Assembly: GCF_001949145.1 (NCBI RefSeq)
Contig: NW_019091416.1
Coordinates: forward strand, 1,055,038-1,119,037
Source of the DNA: Acanthaster planci
Taxonomy: Eukaryota; Echinodermata; Asteroidea; Valvatida; Acanthasteridae
Reading direction: 5' to 3'
Length of the DNA stretch: 64,000 bases
The first letter of the stretch is position 1. Each line of letters starts with the position of its first letter. Positions 35,604 to 49,300 of this stretch are shown in pieces. The translations under genes were made by a program, and so were the position numbers. The notes beneath the pieces are model-generated. The model saw nothing but the letters and a program-made list of their open reading frames with translations. It was not told where the DNA came from and ran no database searches.

Positions 35604-38600
35604 CATGATCAAATTAGTATCATTATACATGTACATGTACTTCTTCAGATGCACTGAAGCTGTGGCTACAAAAAGCTAACGCCTCTAGGTCTTTAAGGAA
35701 ATGAGATGTGAAACGGGCTAAGAATGTTGCAAACTTTTCTATGTGTAAAAGAATTTTCTTAAATATGTAGCTGCTCAGTTGTTAATATTTCCAACAATTA
35801 GCATTTTCTTGTGGGGGGGAGTCCTTTTCAGCATTATCAAGGGATATCTGCACTTTCTTTTCAAATTGCCTCCAGTGTTTTGACTTGTGAAATGAAAGTT
35901 CCATTGGAAAGCTTGGCAAAGATACTTTAACTTTCGTTATTGGTTCACCAAGTGTGCACTGGTGACATTGCTTATTTACCCATGTGTGGCATCTTTTGCG
36001 GTAACATCTTCGAAGAAATCTAGTGGTCTCTGCCACTCCTCATGACATGGATTCAGGAGCCGGTTCGACTCAAGTTCTTGCTGACCCGGGTTCATTGTAC
36101 TTTTTGCCCCACTTGGACCTGACCTAATTCTGATGCTTTTGTGGTACTGTTATAGTCCTCCCCTCTGTTGCGCCGCCAGACAGCCGTTTTTGGTCTGATG
36201 GACCTGAGAAGAACTTACGGGCATAGCTTTTCCATCACTGTCGCAACACAACAAACAAAGCCAAAGTAATGGTACAGGGTTTGATGGCAGGACAAAAAGC
36301 AGCATAAAAATCATTAAATCATGTGGTTTGATACAAGAGAAAAGCCCCACACTTTTTAACATACCTGCATGTTTTCTGCTATTTCATAATGCAATAAAAT
36401 TTTGTACAGATATTGCACAGTTATTGATGTTGTCTTTGGTCAAGCAACCCCTGCATGATTAACCAAGTGAATCATCATCGATGGTATTTAGGAGGAGGAA
36501 AGTTTGCGGGTACATGTACAGAACTGACAGAACAAGATGTAACTGTACACTTGCACAAAAGCTTGTTGACTGTGGTATTTTGCAGCCCTTTGTTTGGGCT
36601 GTACGGAAAACACTAAAGCGTGCTCACTGCATTGTAAATTGTTCACGGCATTGTCAGACCAGCACCTTTTGCTTGTTTCAGCCTGAAAAGTTGTTATCTG
36701 CAGTGGAGTAAGTGCGTGAGGACTCATCGACTCTCTAGTGACCCAATTGCCCACTTTGTGATGTAGGGTGAAAAAGAAAGCAATATTTGACCTCATTTTT
36801 TAATTTTGAAGCCATCGATCCATTGAATGACTTTGGAGCCAAATAGTCAGGTCCTTGCATCCCAGATTCAGTCCTGACAGAAATTTCGTTTGAAGGATGC
36901 AAGGCCATGGCTATAGTGAGAAATTGTTTTGGAGGGAGGAGGTAGCAGAAACAAGTTTCATTGCAACTGACCTTTGGAAACCCTAGAAATAGGATCTAGG
37001 GTATTTGAGACCATCTAAAACCTTGGTAAATTAGTTTTCAAACTTTTGGACTGCATACATGTATTCCGTGGAATCTGACTTGTTTGAATGTGCATTGGAA
37101 ATGAATTTCGAAATGTTCATTTTTGTGTTGAACTTTTCTTTTTTAGGAACCCAGGATTAAAAATAACAGCAATGAAATAAAAGTTTATTACAAACTAATG
37201 CCGGTTTTACATTTTGAATAATTTAAAATTTGTGATGAATTATATTCTAAATGTTCAAAGCCAAATTAAGAAAAAAACGAAAGTGAGGTTTGGAACCCAA
37301 AATAGTCTGGCGTCACCCCATTGAACAGATTACATTAAATATAATAGATTCAGGAAGCAAGATAAAAATGGCTTCCCAGTTAATAAGGTGTCTTGAGATG
37401 GAATCATTAAATCAAATGTCCAATTTGAGGGTCTTTATAAAGTATTGAGCTCTAAAAACATCAACTTATCAACTTCTACTTTTAGTTAGTTAAACTATAG
37501 ACTTGTTAAGTTGTCCTTTTCTTGTATGTGGTTATTCTGGGTGTGTTTTTATCCCAAGCAAACTTTCAGATTGCCTTTTTTTGTAAATCATGGTTGCGAC
37601 ATACATAAAAAGGCCATTGAGGGAGAGCTGCTTTACTGTGACTGCAATTTTTTCTCGGGGGTGACAGGCAGGTAAGAAGGGGGCGTGAGTCTTTTGCACC
37701 CTCTTAGAACCTTCCCTGCCCTCAGGTTCACCAGTTCACAATTTCTTCTTGGTGACAGCCCCCTTCCATTCATGAGTTACAGGTAAGGGGCCAGCAGGTG
37801 TACCTTGTAAAAGTTGTGTTTGTTGAGAAGCATCTCTCAACAGAGCCTGGGCTGCCACATTAGTGCCAGTTTTTGTTTGGTCTAGACCATTCAGTCAGTG
37901 GTCAACTTTCAGCCTAGCACCTAAAGAAAGCTCCACATTTCAGGAACAATCATTTTGCACACCCCCACAGTTTACATTTCTGTCCTCAGACAAAGATTGA
38001 TAGGGCTAATAAACTCAACAGGCAATGTCTCAGAGAAGGAGAAGAATCGAAAAATTCAAAAGGAGCACTTTAGAAGGGAAGAATATTTGCTCAATTCAAT
38101 TTCGTGTCAACACATTTTTGTCCAGTGTAAACAGCAACACCTCTAATGACTGGTTTCGGACCCTTGGTGCGAAGCCACTCGCATTTTGCCAGCCATAAAT
38201 TGTACGATTTGTGTAAACACAGCAGGGCTACCAAAACATTATGATGGATTTCATATTGGTACGGAGAAACGCAGCCACATTCTAGGCATCGCAAATTTGC
38301 TGATGTGAAGATGGAAGGTTTTTTTTATTAAATAAAAAGAGATTGCAGGTCACAAGCTGGTCCAGGCACCGATAATTCTTTTGCCAAGGTCAAGTCAAGT
38401 TTTTTCTCCTAGTTTGTAATATTTGTCATTTTTTACGAGTCCCCATAGTTAGCTGTTTGTGTTCCACACCAACGATATTGTTATAGATATGGTGATATAT
38501 TTTGTTGGAAAAGGTGCTCTGCACTTTTTTTCTAGTCCCATAAACTTGGGACAATTTGAAATATGAAATATGATGGAACATGTCGATTTTGTGCAAAGCT

Positions 38601-39302
38601 GCGTACTGTTTTAGCCTTCCTATGATGCAAATTACATGTAGCTAACAGTTACATATTTCCATCAGTATGAACAAAATACCAAACCGTTCCCTTTGAATTT
38701 CAGTTTCTCCCTATTGTCTCTCAGACAGTATCCTCCAATTTGTTCTTGGATCTGTTCCCATTTTACCTTTCCATCCACCCCCAATGTTATCCCTGCAATC
38801 ACATAGTATACATCTTTACTACAATAGCCAAATAAGAGAACCGGAGAAAATTCTCCATTCTCAGAAGGGAGACATTACCAGGGGTCACAAGATTACACTT
38901 TGGCCAAATCTTATCGTTGAAGTTTGAAGGAGAAAAATGGTAAGAGAAAAATACCACAGCTCCATGGTTTGTGTCTTGTATCAATTTTACTATACATGTA
39001 GTCTGCAAATTGTTTATTCTGACCAATGGATTGGATTTTCTAGGCAACCTAAACTTAACCGGTATCATTCTCATGTGTTGATCTAAAAAAGTGTAATAAC
39101 TTGTGAAAGTCAGTTTTGCCATCATACTGGTCGTTACTGGTTCTTGCAATGATTACACTTCGTGCACTTGGACATTGTAAACCGCCCTCCCCCCCCAAAA
39201 AAAAAATTGTTGGGGGGGAGGGGGGGAAAAGAGTTACTGAAACAAAAATTGAAGAGACGCAATGAAAGCTAGCAATTTGCTTAAAAGTACTCAGAGTTGT
39301 TA

Positions 39303-39388
39303 GCCTCAGAAATCACTTCTGTTAATCTCAGAAATCACTTCTGTTAATCTCAGAAATCACTTCTGTTAATCTCAGAAATCACTTCAAG
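39303..39388 (+). repeat. 22-bp tandem repeat, about four copies
   Basis: Unit CTCAGAAATCACTTCTGTTA plus AT; three near-identical full units and a fourth that diverges at its 3' end. Confidence 0.95.
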
Positions 39389-42300
39389 AAAATCAGAGAA
39401 AAATCACCCCCTCTTTATCCTTCCTACCCCCCCCCCCAAAATCAGGTTTACAAGAATATGTAAATGTGGGGCTCTGTTTCCAAGATTTGCCCATGATCTG
39501 TGTATTCCTTCCCTATTTTCTGGTTGGTTGAGGGCGCCCTTCGTAAGGTCCATAAAAATTGCCCAACCAAGTCCTGTGAAAGGAGAAATTCTGCATACAT
39601 GATGGTCAAAAGGAGTTTATCACGAGTTTAAGACATTTTTCTAGGGTTAACAAATATTGTTTTGTACATGTAGGTTGGATCTTGCTGCAGGTATTTGTCC
39701 AAACTTATCGTAGGTTGTCAATTTTTTACATTTTCAGTGGTAAACTGCCAGTAATGAACTGGTTCTTATGTCATTATAAACTCTGTGTTTCTTATCATAC
39801 CCGTCTGAATGATGATGTTATTCACATGTGCAAATTGCGTCTGTGTTAGCATCTGAAGTGTGGGTAAAATGAAATTTTAAATAATAGTTTCATGTTTAAC
39901 CAGAGGATATTATACAGAACAGCCTGTATTCCCCCAAACACAAAGTGTCGTCAAAATTTGGACAAAACCCCATGACTCTGAGTGAAGCAAATTACATGCA
40001 AGCACTTAATAGGCTGGGAACCATCCTAGGCCTGATTTGTTTTAATAATACAAATAGCCTTGAGGTACTTGGTCTGAAAATTGTAATAAAATCGTGCTCA
40101 TGCTTTATGCAATGTTCTAGGATTGAAATTTCAGGGTTTCCTCTGTAAAACAGAAATGGTTCCTTTCTGTTTGGATGGGAGGCAGGAAATTCTCTGAGAA
40201 TTTATTCCTGAAGTGAAGGGTACAGGTTTACAGGATTCTGTCTGGTTCTTTTCAAACACAGCTTCTTTTCAAAACTTTGAGGAATGGCAAACTTAAAGTC
40301 CAACTTTCTCAACAGATTTGGTAGTTTTCACGCAATTTTCAAGAGGTTTACTGAAATACAGATTTGTGTCTGATTGGAATTTGAACTCTTTCTTCACTGC
40401 ATCGTAGAAATCCGGATGAAAACAGTCAGTGAGCCATGGAATGTGTTTGCTCTAAGTGTTTGTGCAGTTCCTCTGTTTCCTGTCTTTATCATTAACCTGG
40501 AAAACCTCTTCACACCAAAAGAGCACACAGTTATGTTGACCAAAGGACAGCTATATTCCTCTAGATTATGACCCCTGACAACAAGAACTTGTTAGCCGAG
40601 GGATTAATATTACCCACAACAATTCCTACGATTCAACCCACAACAATACTGCCATATATTGCACACCGCCCAGCTATACGCTGTCACCCAGTGAACAATA
40701 GGTTGATGGGATGGATTGAATAACCAGTGGACAACAGACAACAAAAGCTGGCAATAGCCTGTCCAGCCACTCCATTGGCTTCTGTGATAAGACGCCTTTG
40801 TGCCCAACCTCAGCTATTGTTTACCCTATTGTTCCCAGAACAAAGCACAACAAAAGGTGACAACTAAGAGATTGCCATAATGTATTTACCTTCCAAAAGA
40901 AGCTGCTTTGAGCCCTCAACTTCTTTTTTTTCCCCCAACTGTTCCAGGTGATTCCAGATGGGGCGATATGTGCTCAGGGACTTTTGCACAGTAATTGTCC
41001 AAAATCTTTTGTTAGGGGATTTCCACAAAGCCCATTGGCGGCTCCAGAGTTTCTGATAGATGGGCTATTCATGTCCTTGGAGCTGTCAAACGGCAGAGCT
41101 TTGGTCCTGTCTGATGCCATTGTGATTTCTTGTTTGACTTTGCTGGTGGGTCAAGGCTCAAAAGCCTTTTGTAATCAGTTGTCAAACTTTGCTTGACTGT
41201 TTGAAAGCCACAAAAAGACGAGCTCAGAGTGTTTTTCCTTTCAATTTCTCAGTCTGGTGTTAAGCTGCACTTTTCGCTGCAGCCAATACAACTGTCATGA
41301 TATTTTTTTCCTTTTTTTAGAAGGGAGAAAAGAGGTCATCTTTGGTATGCTGATATGTTTCTTGCCCTTGATGTAGCAGTATAGATAACTATGCTGACAA
41401 GTGAGTGGTACTGGAGATCACAAAAAACCCAAAATTCCCTGACTGTGGCAATTTATAGATCTCCCTGGGGTTAATGTCTGTGCCTTCACCATAAGAGTAG
41501 CAGGGATGAAACGTCTCAATACTCTCTGCTAAAACTCGCTTCTGTTAGACAATTTGATAAGCAGTTATGCACTTTTTAAGGGGGGGGGAGACTGATGCAA
41601 ACTTCCACAAAAATACATTCGAGGAGTACATTTTTGCACTTCCCACAGCACACTTGCCCCCTCCTTGAGAATCCCTACACCTCTTTCCAATCTCCACTTA
41701 GATTTAAAGAAAAGCACAAAAAGCCTTGGGGGCCCACTCTCTTCTCAATTGGAACATGTGCTGTGAGACGAGCTGATGACCCCAAAAAAAGCTCATTTAA
41801 AGAAGGCTTTTAATAGGACATCAATCCGATACCTTCAGAGCATTTGTAAAAGCCAGTGTGCCCTGGAACTATTTATGTAGTCCGATCAGAGAGAGGCAGA
41901 ACCCTTCCCCCACCTGTGTGCATTGTGTGTAGCTCTTTGCCAGAGTGTGATGATTTTTTCTTTTTCCTCTGCGTAACCTTTGCCTCTGATGAGACTTCTT
42001 TTTAGTTCCAGTGTTTGTTGAAAGAGGAGTTTTGGAGTGTGGGAGTTCTGGTCAGTTGATTGGGTCATATTTTCTTAAATGCTAGAGAGCTCTCCCACTT
42101 GAATTGATTTTTCAATATACATATGTAGAAATTTACATTCCAGTCCATTACAGTCAAGGAAGAATTGCTTCATGTAGAGAGCGTGTTGGAGGGTAGCAAG
42201 GCCTACATGTACCTGTGTGGTGTGCAAAAAAAAAAAAACAGTGCAAATGATCCACAGCTAGATATCTCATTTGTTACAGTGCCAAGTGAACAACTCAACA

Positions 42301-44054
42301 TCCCTTCCAGCTGCCCCAGGTCTCAGCCTCCCCAGGTGAATGGCTCCTGCCTCAGGGCTCCTGGGTCAAAGGTCACACCCATTTCCCCTCTTTCGGTTTC
42401 CTACAGCAGAGGTAATTTTACATCAGTGACACTAGGTAATTGGCTCTGGGATTCCCTATGAATAGTTCAAAGTGAGAATCTTGTTTGAGGGAGCATTGGA
42501 AGCCTCTGGCTGCAAGTGCAACCAATGCTAAGTTACAGAGTTGAAACGGTCCGAAGATGAATGAAACGGAGATTGAAAGTTATGGGCACATGATTGGTGG
42601 AGTATGCAATTAGGGAATTTTAGAGAATCCCCCTGTTTGAAATGGGGGATTCAATTTCAAATCTACCATTTGACATGGGCAAAAGGTCCTAAAGATTTCT
42701 TTCAAGATGGTGAGGTTGGGGTCTTGCATGCAGCTGTTAAAATATTGATTTAGGTTCTAAGAGGACGCTCTGACTTTTACATCAACCCTAAAACTGGTGA
42801 GTAAACCTGGCAGGATAAAGTGGCTATTTAAAATGAGTGGAAGTTCATGCACTCTTAAGGCAGTGTTTCACTCTTGGCCTTTAAGTGAAAAGAAATGCTC
42901 TATGGATGCAGTGGCAAACTTCCTTCAAAAAGAGTGGCCAAACTACTCAATAAAACTCCATGACGTCAGGACAGTCAGAAGAGTTCTGGTTTTTACTAGT
43001 CCAGGTTCCAGCACTGTGTGCCCATACCACATGCTTTTAAAGTTAATAATAGAGTTCTGTTTGATTGAAAGCCTTCAATGTTAGAATAAATGTAGCTCAG
43101 TCATGTTCTTGTAATCCATGAGGTGACAGGATGGCAGTAGATATTCATTTCTCATTTGTACATTATTGAAAATTCTAAGTAAATCAGTTTAACACAAGGA
43201 ACTTATTTTATTACAAGTTGCATTGTGGAGAATAGCATATACATGTAGTGTGAATGTTATTGGCCCCATATTGGTACTTAGCTGTTTTGCAAGGCTCAGA
43301 ATGCACATGGACCTCGCAAACAAATAACATACATTTCAGAGTAGTTTTGCCTTTATTTTTGGCCTCTCGATCATTCTACTTAATGACAGTTCAGTATTTT
43401 GTGGCTGTAGGCTAACATTCTTGTGTTATTTGCCCAATTCTCCTGTCAAAAATGATTAGCCAAATTAATTGGGACAACAAATTTGGCAATTAGCTTCTAA
43501 TGAATTGCCAATAGTGTCTTGATGCTGCAACTCGAGACTGGGACCACTTGGAAATATGGTAGGGCCAAGATCCAGCAAAGCTCATTCAATTTGTCCTTGG
43601 GCTAGGTGGGCTAGACTTACCAGTAAATCCACACCAATACCATAAACCCACCCTCAGCATCATTATTGAAATACCCCTGTTCCCCCAGACACATCATTAG
43701 GGACCACAAATAGTGAATCACAGAGAGCCGTTCTGCAGAGAGCCACTTTCTCCTGCCTGATAAAATAAACAATTCCCTGACCACAGCAGTCTCCCCATTA
43801 CCTCTGCAAATGCCCACTCTTCTAGGATCACCTGTTAACTGCACCTTGGCCAAAGAAGAGACAAGTCATAGGAAGTGCAGGGCCCATTACATGTTTATTT
43901 ATACTCCAGAGGGTTTAACTGGACTTGCCTGACCAGAGAGACCCAACCCCATTGGATGAGTTTCCCTCCGTGTCCTTGGCTCAAATTGCTCCAAACCACA
44001 CACCTTGGTGTGGTTTTTGGCTTTTGGTTCGACATGTATCGTGGACTGGTCATG

Positions 44055-44117
44055 GTACATGTGTAAGGTACATGTGCAAGGTACATGTACATGTGCAGGA
44101 GAATTACATACATGTAC
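44055..44117. repeat. GTACATGT cluster
   Basis: Several closely spaced copies of GTACATGTG / GTACATGTAC with AAG spacers, the densest occurrence of a palindrome seen throughout the window. Confidence 0.75.
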
Positions 44118-44704
44118 CCCCCCCGTTTGAGCAGGAACTCATCCATTTGACTTGGGAGTATTTTTCCCTTGATCACAGGTGGTAAAATTACCCATTTGAC
44201 ATGGATGGGGTTTAGTTGTGGCTGGGGTGCTTTCTCTCCAAAGTCTGTCAAGCCCCAATTTTCCAACCCTTTCTTGAAAGATAATTTTCCTGAATGTGTT
44301 CTTTTTTTTGAAACTGAATTGACTCATTTATTAACAGATTTCATGACAATTGGGCACTGGAATTACAGACACATTTACCTTGATTTTAGCCCAGGAAGAA
44401 CTGCCGTTTTACCCTCTGGCAGTGAGGTAGTGAAGAGGATCTGCCTTCTTCAGATCCCAGACCTACAAGAAGAAATTTTTTGAAATGTTATTCAAAGATG
44501 ATATGTAACTTTTATATCATTGGTCATTGAATTTGACACTGAATTGAACAATTTGTGTATTGCTTCGGTCACCGTACAGAACAATCTTTGTGGTACAGGT
44601 GAGTAAAACTTTTGCGGAGACAAAGCATAAGAATAATTGTTCCAGATGATCCATACAATTATGATGGCCCTGAAGGGACATAAAAATTCACAACTAGTTG
44701 TAAA

Positions 44705-45735
44705 TATAGACCTTTTTACTAATAAATTCATAATTATGCATGGATGCTCACAAAAGGCCTTGGCGGCAAGAAGTGTTAGCAGGCCATTGAAAATGTACAG
44801 GGGGGCAGTTTTGATCATTTTCTCTCAGGTTTTCTGTCTTAATGTTCAGTTTTTTCTTCAGGAAATCCTATTAAAATTTAAAACCGTAACCGCCCAAAGG
44901 TTGCTGGACCTAACCTTCCCCCAATCACACAGACTTCAGCACCTTGGAAAAACACCCTTACCTCACAGTACCCAATCCCACAGACTTCAACAGTAGTACT
45001 CCTGCTGCAACAGTACCCAATCACACAAACTCCAACAGGTCTTTACCTGTGTAATTTTGTTTGACTGGGTACAGACGGCCTATTGCACAGTACAAAGAGT
45101 TTGGACAGGCAGTACCTATTCAAACAAATTCGCACACCATCATGCTGCATTGTGGTCAGAAACAAGGAAGATTGTCCTTCTTATGGTAATTATTACATAA
45201 TTTTGCATACTACCTAACGTACTTACATTTCAATGGGAAGCTTTCTATCATTACATAATCTTTAAAATACAGTACTTATTTGAAATTCTTGATGGTAAAA
45301 AGTGAGAGTGCCACAGTACCCATTCAGTCAAAATGCAACAGGGTATGTGCAGGCCCACATTTCCCATTCACACATATAATAATTAAACACCAGATAATAA
45401 GCTACCAGAACCCAGTACCACAAACTCACACACTTTACTGGTGTTGAATTCTGTGTGGTTAGGGAAGGTCAGGGTTTCAAATGTTTTTTTTTGCTATTAG
45501 GTTCTGATCTAAGCAGAATTTTTAGTTCTCTGTAAAAAAGATTTTACAGTCGTAATTTTTCCTGTGAGCACGAGATTGCTATACTTAAGCCGGTCTCCTT
45601 TCGTGCTATTTTATACCAAAAATGATTGAAAAGGATTCCTGTTCATTTTAGATGGCCTGCTCACCCTCCTTGCTGCCAAGGCCATTTGTGTACACGCATG
45701 CATAATTATGAGTTTATTAGTGAAAAGGTCTATTT
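44705..45735. mobile_element. Long-TIR foldback family F1, copy 1, with internal insertion
   Basis: The left end (about 44707: TAGACCTTTTTACTAATAAA, TTCATAATTATGCATG, GGCCTTGGCGGCAAGAAGTG, GAAAATGTACAGGGG) is repeated inverted at the right end (45640-45733). The left arm matches 57880-57990 and later 45497-45580 matches 58010-58103, so the arm resumes after a 0.6-kb insertion (about 44881-45491). No transposase reading frame is visible. The right end borders a TATTTGTGCGACGTCATG repeat array, and the left flank contains CACAACTAGTTGT, a unit of the same array. The element therefore probably landed in that array. Confidence 0.75.
44881..45491. repeat. Insertion inside F1 copy 1 with CAGTACCCAATC direct repeats
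   Basis: This block is absent from F1 copy 2 at the equivalent point. It contains imperfect copies of AGTACCCAATCACACAGACT followed by TCAACAG (near 44920, 44967, 45014) and related fragments near 45314 and 45414. Its origin is unknown. Confidence 0.5.
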
Positions 45736-46345
45736 GTGCGACGTCATGAATTTAGTCACAATTACAGTAGTTGTGAGTATTCGTGCAACATCATGAATCA
45801 TTCACGACTACTTGTGAGTATATTTGCGATGTCGTGGATTTTTTTTTTGATTAGTTGTGAATATTTTCATCATGTGCATTATATCATGACCAGTTGTGAA
45901 TATTTTTCCAGTAGCTTGGGGTGTAAATGGCGCTATTACAAAATGGTGGGAAGTTACACTTGCCACATGATGCAGGACATTGATCCAAGAAATGTGCTTC
46001 GTCGTTGATCCTTGCTGTATGGTCCTTTGTAAATCGGTTATCAGGTCAGACTCTTCATGCTAACACAAACCTAGACTGGCTCCCTGCTGAAGACCCTGAC
46101 TATAATGATGATTAAGCTTTTGCTTTGGATACTAGATGACATTGTCAGTGGGGCAAATATCAAACCCCTCAAGTTACTGGGGAAACATTCACGACAATTA
46201 CATGTAGTTGTGAATTTATTCAATTGTCGTAAATTTATTCACGACTAGTTGTGGAAAAATCATGATGCCGCACAAATAACCACAACTAGTCACAAATAAG
46301 GTCACAACATTGCAGAAAATATTCATTACTAGTCTTGAATATTTA
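45736..46345. repeat. Array of TTCACGACTAGTTGTGAATA palindromic units
   Basis: About ten degenerate copies of a palindromic unit (TTCACAACTAGTTGTGAA) occur near 45757, 45799, 45853, 45886, 46187, 46220, 46238, 46270 and 46322, plus one at 44688. Several are joined to TATTTGTGCGACATCATGAAT. The copies cluster at both ends of the interval (45736-45910 and 46185-46345) around a unit-free centre. The interval may therefore be one element with array-like inverted ends. Confidence 0.65.
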
Positions 46346-49300
46346 CGTCCCTTCGGGGCCACCATAAATAATCGAAACACTTGCTTTGAAAAAGGTATCT
46401 CTTCCTTACAGGCCAGTAAATGCTCATGAAATATTAAACACCTCTTTCCTGAATTTGTTTTCAGTTGTAGTTTACAGCAGTGCCTTTTGTTAGATGGAAA
46501 GCCATTGGCCTGGAAAACATCTAGTTTGATTATTCAGATATAGTGGCTAGTGATACCTTGCATTTATATACACCTATCATTTATTTTTAGACCCACCCAG
46601 TTTTTTTCAGAGGTTTCTACTTTGTTCAGATCTAATGAGCTGTGATTTGCTGTTTATAGATTGCTATTTTGAGCCCGGGAAACCTGCTTGGGAAATTCAA
46701 ACCAGTCTATTTGCAGCTGTTCAGCTACCAAGTTTAGAAACAGACTATAAACAAAAACCAGATTGTATTTATGATGATCAACCGAAGTTGTCTTTAAGGT
46801 TCTCAGAAAGAATGCTACAAGTCCGTGGGCTTTCTTAAAAGAATCCACTCACTTTCAAGGGTATCAATGACAGAGAGAGTGAATCACGGCTAATTTTAGA
46901 CTGCAGAAGCTCACAACAGACAAAAAATCCACATGGTATTTCCTCTACAGTAATGTCACAGTGAGGCATTCACATTACATGTGGTCTAGTCATATTGTTG
47001 TGGTTATTAAAACTGACATGTACAGTGAATGAGTCCAAACTAAGTTTTAGTTGGAAAGGAATGATTTAATGTGGAAAAGTTAAGGAGGAAATGAGATTAA
47101 AGTACACTTAAAGATTTGATTTTCTAGACTTTTCGAAGCAAGTTTTCTGACTGAGTCACGTCTTCTGGGCAATAAAAGAATTTTAGAGTGGGATTTGAAT
47201 TTGCAACCCCAGAACACTGTCTAGGCCCATGCTACAGCAAATTTTAATTTGACCTTGGCAGTCTCTCAACTTTTCACCCTCTACATTTTGGAGTACGGTG
47301 ATCTGTCATCTGTCTGCAACATTAGTAACTTTTTTTTGTAACGTTAATTTTCCCACCATGGTTTGTAATGAATGTTGTTGATTTATTTTTTATTAATTCA
47401 AATCTTTTCAATTAATAGGTTTAATGTTAATAATCTTTGAGGCATGTAAAAATTATTCACTTGCCTCTAAGGTAAATGTTACCCCTCTGTACACTATAGG
47501 AATGTGTTTTTAGGAGCATAGTAAAAAAGATAGAGAAGGAGACAGTGGTGTTTTGCTGAAACAGTGAGTTTTCCCCTTACCAGTATGTGTTGAACTTTTC
47601 TGCTTCAGTAAGATGTGATTACTCCTACATGGCAAAACTGGGGCCAAGAATCACTTTAGAAAGGCCATCAACCATGGCAATGCAACAAGTCAATTTCAGT
47701 TGACATCCTTAAGTCTGGTCACATAAATTACCTACATTTTGGGGATAAGGTCATTGATATGCTTCTGCTCCGTGGCATCTGAGTGATACCAAATCAATCA
47801 TTGGTTTTAAATTTGATGGGAGCGAAAAAAACTACAACTGTTACCAAGTCATGCACCCAGTGACCTATTTTCAGGGGCTCTTGTTCTCCTCTGATTTATG
47901 CACGGGCACCTGTCTAATAAACTGGAGGGGAAAAATGCATCCTTTCTGCACATGTGCAGAAAGGACACATCTGTGCTTATGAAGTGTCACATTAAAAGTA
48001 CATGTGCACATTTATTTGACAGAAGTTACCAAGGTCATTTCAATTTGCTTGTTTACGTACAGTGTATTTCTATTTTGACATCTGACTATAACTGTTACTG
48101 CTCTCCAGTTTTAAGGTATGTCTGTCCCCACTATCAAGGGTAAAGCTCAATCTCTGCTGGTCACATCTACTTATAATGTTTTTCTGTTCCACTGGGTTCA
48201 CAGTTTTTTCATGTCATTACCTTAAACCTAGCCAGTTACACATAGATGCCGCAAGGAGCACTCTTCAGGCATTAGCCTTAGTGAAGTTTTGTAGTGCATA
48301 AAACTTGTTGATTTTCTTGCCTGATGCTTGTAATCCGATTCCAAGAAAGGTCCCATGCTACAGAAGCTGGTCTGAACTTCTTTGTAAAGGCCTTCAGTCT
48401 CCAAGAATCAGATCAGCTACTCGTCCTCCTTCCCTTCTCTTCTAAGTGGTACATAAAAGCGTTGATATGTGTCTGCCTATCATTAGTTGTTGTCACCAGA
48501 GGGCAGGCTTCAGGTAATGACATGACATCATGCTGTAGTGATGACACTGCCTCCAAGGTCCTTCACTCCAGAAAGATCCCCCCCCCCAAAAAAAATTGCA
48601 CAGCCCTGGTACATTCCCATCCCATGCAGTCCTTTGGTGCAGACCACCACTGTTTTGAAATCTTGAATTGTGTTGGCAGATGCAGCCCGAACCCCCTTTC
48701 AATCCTCCATCTCAGGAGACGTCTAAATAAACTCCTTCGCCTGCTTAAGTCAACCCCCCTCTGCTTTCTTAGCTCACTCGGGAGGGATTTTCGCCAGCAC
48801 TTTCCCCGAGTTGTATCTCTAGGTTATTGTTTATAACGTTGGCTGTATGCCGGTAGAAACAGAGCTCGGAGGAACAGGAAGGGTGAAATAATTTGAGACC
48901 CACCGCAAAGTAATGTTTGGATGGCATTGGGACGCTAATCTTCATCTTAACTTTTGACCCGTCCCTCCTTGAACAGAATTTGTTAGTTCAGGTGATTTTT
49001 TTTTCCCTGCAAGATATTTGCAGTCTGGTAAATTAACACCACTGGTGGGTTATTCCTTCTTTTGCCTATCGTGATACAGAGTCTCTAGTCAAGAGTGATG
49101 TTGGTTTTGAACTTGCTTCATCCAAGACAATGTATTAATAGAAAACGGAGAGGTGTCACAGTTTGGATGATTTCTCACTATTGTTTCAAGAAAATCAGCT
49201 TTAAAAACAAAGAGAGCCTATTACTTTGAACACAACTAGGAACTGTTCATTCCGTCATCATTCCATCTTGAGAACCCTTAAAAGTTTCATTCAAAGAGAA

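Larger units (their letters stand above)
34748..44687. other. Intergenic, about 10 kb, repeat-poor
   Basis: Apart from microsatellites at 35575-35603 and 39303-39388 and a few homopolymers, the sequence looks unique and AT-rich with no supportable exon. Around 43450-43515 there are several TTAATT/AATTAG-type homeodomain core sites and two CCAAT-like elements in 65 bp. This would suit a regulatory element but is not proof of one. Confidence 0.45.

Noticed and set aside
48324-48836. 170-codon open frame with a hydrophobic stretch
   Set aside because: No family resemblance, contains low-complexity C/A runs, and stands alone in non-coding DNA.
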